Shown here in pieces: positions 63,636 to 64,000 of a stretch of 64,000 nt of DNA. The notes under the pieces are model-generated. The model ran no database searches. It saw only the letters and a program-made list of their open reading frames with translations, and was not told the DNA's origin. The stretch lies in NCBI RefSeq assembly GCF_000474745.1, contig NZ_ASJR01000002.1, positions 1-64,000 on the forward strand, in the 5' to 3' direction. This DNA comes from Chitinivibrio alkaliphilus ACht1 (GTDB lineage Bacteria; Fibrobacterota; Chitinivibrionia; Chitinivibrionales; Chitinivibrionaceae). Every line of letters starts with the position of its first letter. Within the stretch, counting starts at the first letter, position 1. Both the position numbers and the translations under genes were made by a program.

Positions 63636-64000
63636 CTAGTATTCTGAGAATTGTTGTCCAAAACGAAGATCACCGCTGTGAAGATATCGAATATCATCAA
63701 TACCGTAGCGCATCATTACCAACCTGTCAAGGCCAAGTCCAAAGGCAAAACCGTTGTATTTATCTGTATCAACCTGCCCATATTCAAGCACTCTTGGATG
63801 TACCATGCCGCAGGGAAGCAGTTCTACCCATCCAGTTTGTTTACAGACAGAACAGCCCGAACCACCGCAGATAAGGCATTTTATGTCCAATTCAAAACCG
63901 GGTTCTACAAAGGGGAAATAGCCTGGGCGAAGGCGTACTTCCACTTCCTTGCCAAATATCTCAGCAAGAAGCACTTTCATAAAGTAGATGAGATTTGCCA
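63636..64000 (-). CDS. pheS: Phenylalanyl-tRNA synthetase, alpha subunit (5' part beyond the window)
   Basis: The open frame reaches the right edge; about 121 C-terminal residues are visible. They contain class II motif 2 material ([21 protein letters not shown]), the Cys-rich [19 protein letters not shown] insertion, GMVHPRVL, and motif 3 ([21 protein letters not shown]). The ATG at 63980 is internal, since homology continues upstream of it ([15 protein letters not shown]). Confidence 0.95.
   Translation of the reverse strand, partial: ANLIYFMKVLLAEIFGKEVEVRLRPGYFPFVEPGFELDIKCLICGGSGCSVCKQTGWVELLPCGMVHPRVLEYGQVDTDKYNGFAFGLGLDRLVMMRYGIDDIRYLHSGDLRFGQQFSEY

Noticed and set aside
1-64000. CRISPR array, rRNA operon, transposase or prophage genes
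   Set aside because: No regularly spaced direct repeats, rRNA signatures, transposase motifs or phage structural genes were seen on either strand.

Overview
The window looks like chromosome from a chitin-degrading bacterium of the Fibrobacterota/Chitinivibrionia neighbourhood (FCB-type). The clues are secreted proteins ending in T9SS-like beta-sandwich tails, two chitin-deacetylase-like enzymes, a minor pilin with a chitin-binding-type module, and a bacterial geranylgeranylglyceryl-phosphate synthase. This placement is inference from gene content; there is no rRNA in the window.

Positions 1-17.4 kb are a defence island, all on the minus strand, made of two adjacent gene sets. The first (1-10.3 kb) is a type III restriction-modification locus, with Mod, Res (its last residues run off the left edge), a PLD-SNF2 helicase, a DUF4391 protein and a YhcG/DUF1016 nuclease. 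Several of its genes are invaded in frame by short repeats, and the nuclease gene carries four tandem stem-loops that share a loop but differ in their arms. The second (10.6-17.3 kb) is a six-gene operon: Dcm-like cytosine methylase, SNF2 ATPase, free-standing EcoRII-N domain, MORC/MutL-like GHKL ATPase, HNH nuclease and Vsr. Three of these families are tied to CCWGG. The operon is bracketed by inverted repeats, one of them attached to an attC-like structure. This is the best candidate for a poorly described system.

Positions 18-24 kb hold polysaccharide genes on the plus strand: a membrane-anchored AraC regulator, a GH16 enzyme, a PL14-like protein and an unknown secreted protein. Positions 24-35.5 kb are a minus-strand housekeeping run: trpS, yggS, yggT, divIVA, purine nucleoside phosphorylase, ileS, an aminotransferase and purL. 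A divergent GGGPS gene follows at 35.6 kb.

Positions 36.5-46 kb hold a four-gene pseudopilin operon (H-, I-, J- and K-like) present twice in tandem. Both I-like proteins are enlarged by cadherin-like repeats and end in a chitin-binding-type module. Two large secreted polysaccharide deacetylases follow on the opposite strand (46-51 kb), so this whole stretch may serve attachment to and attack on chitin.

Positions 51-64 kb return to core functions: tRNA-Ala(GGC), rdgB, a U32 peptidase, a phosphohexomutase with a possible frameshifted start, an MscS channel, a glycosyltransferase, a YfhO-like membrane protein, pheT, and pheS (its 5' part runs off the right edge).
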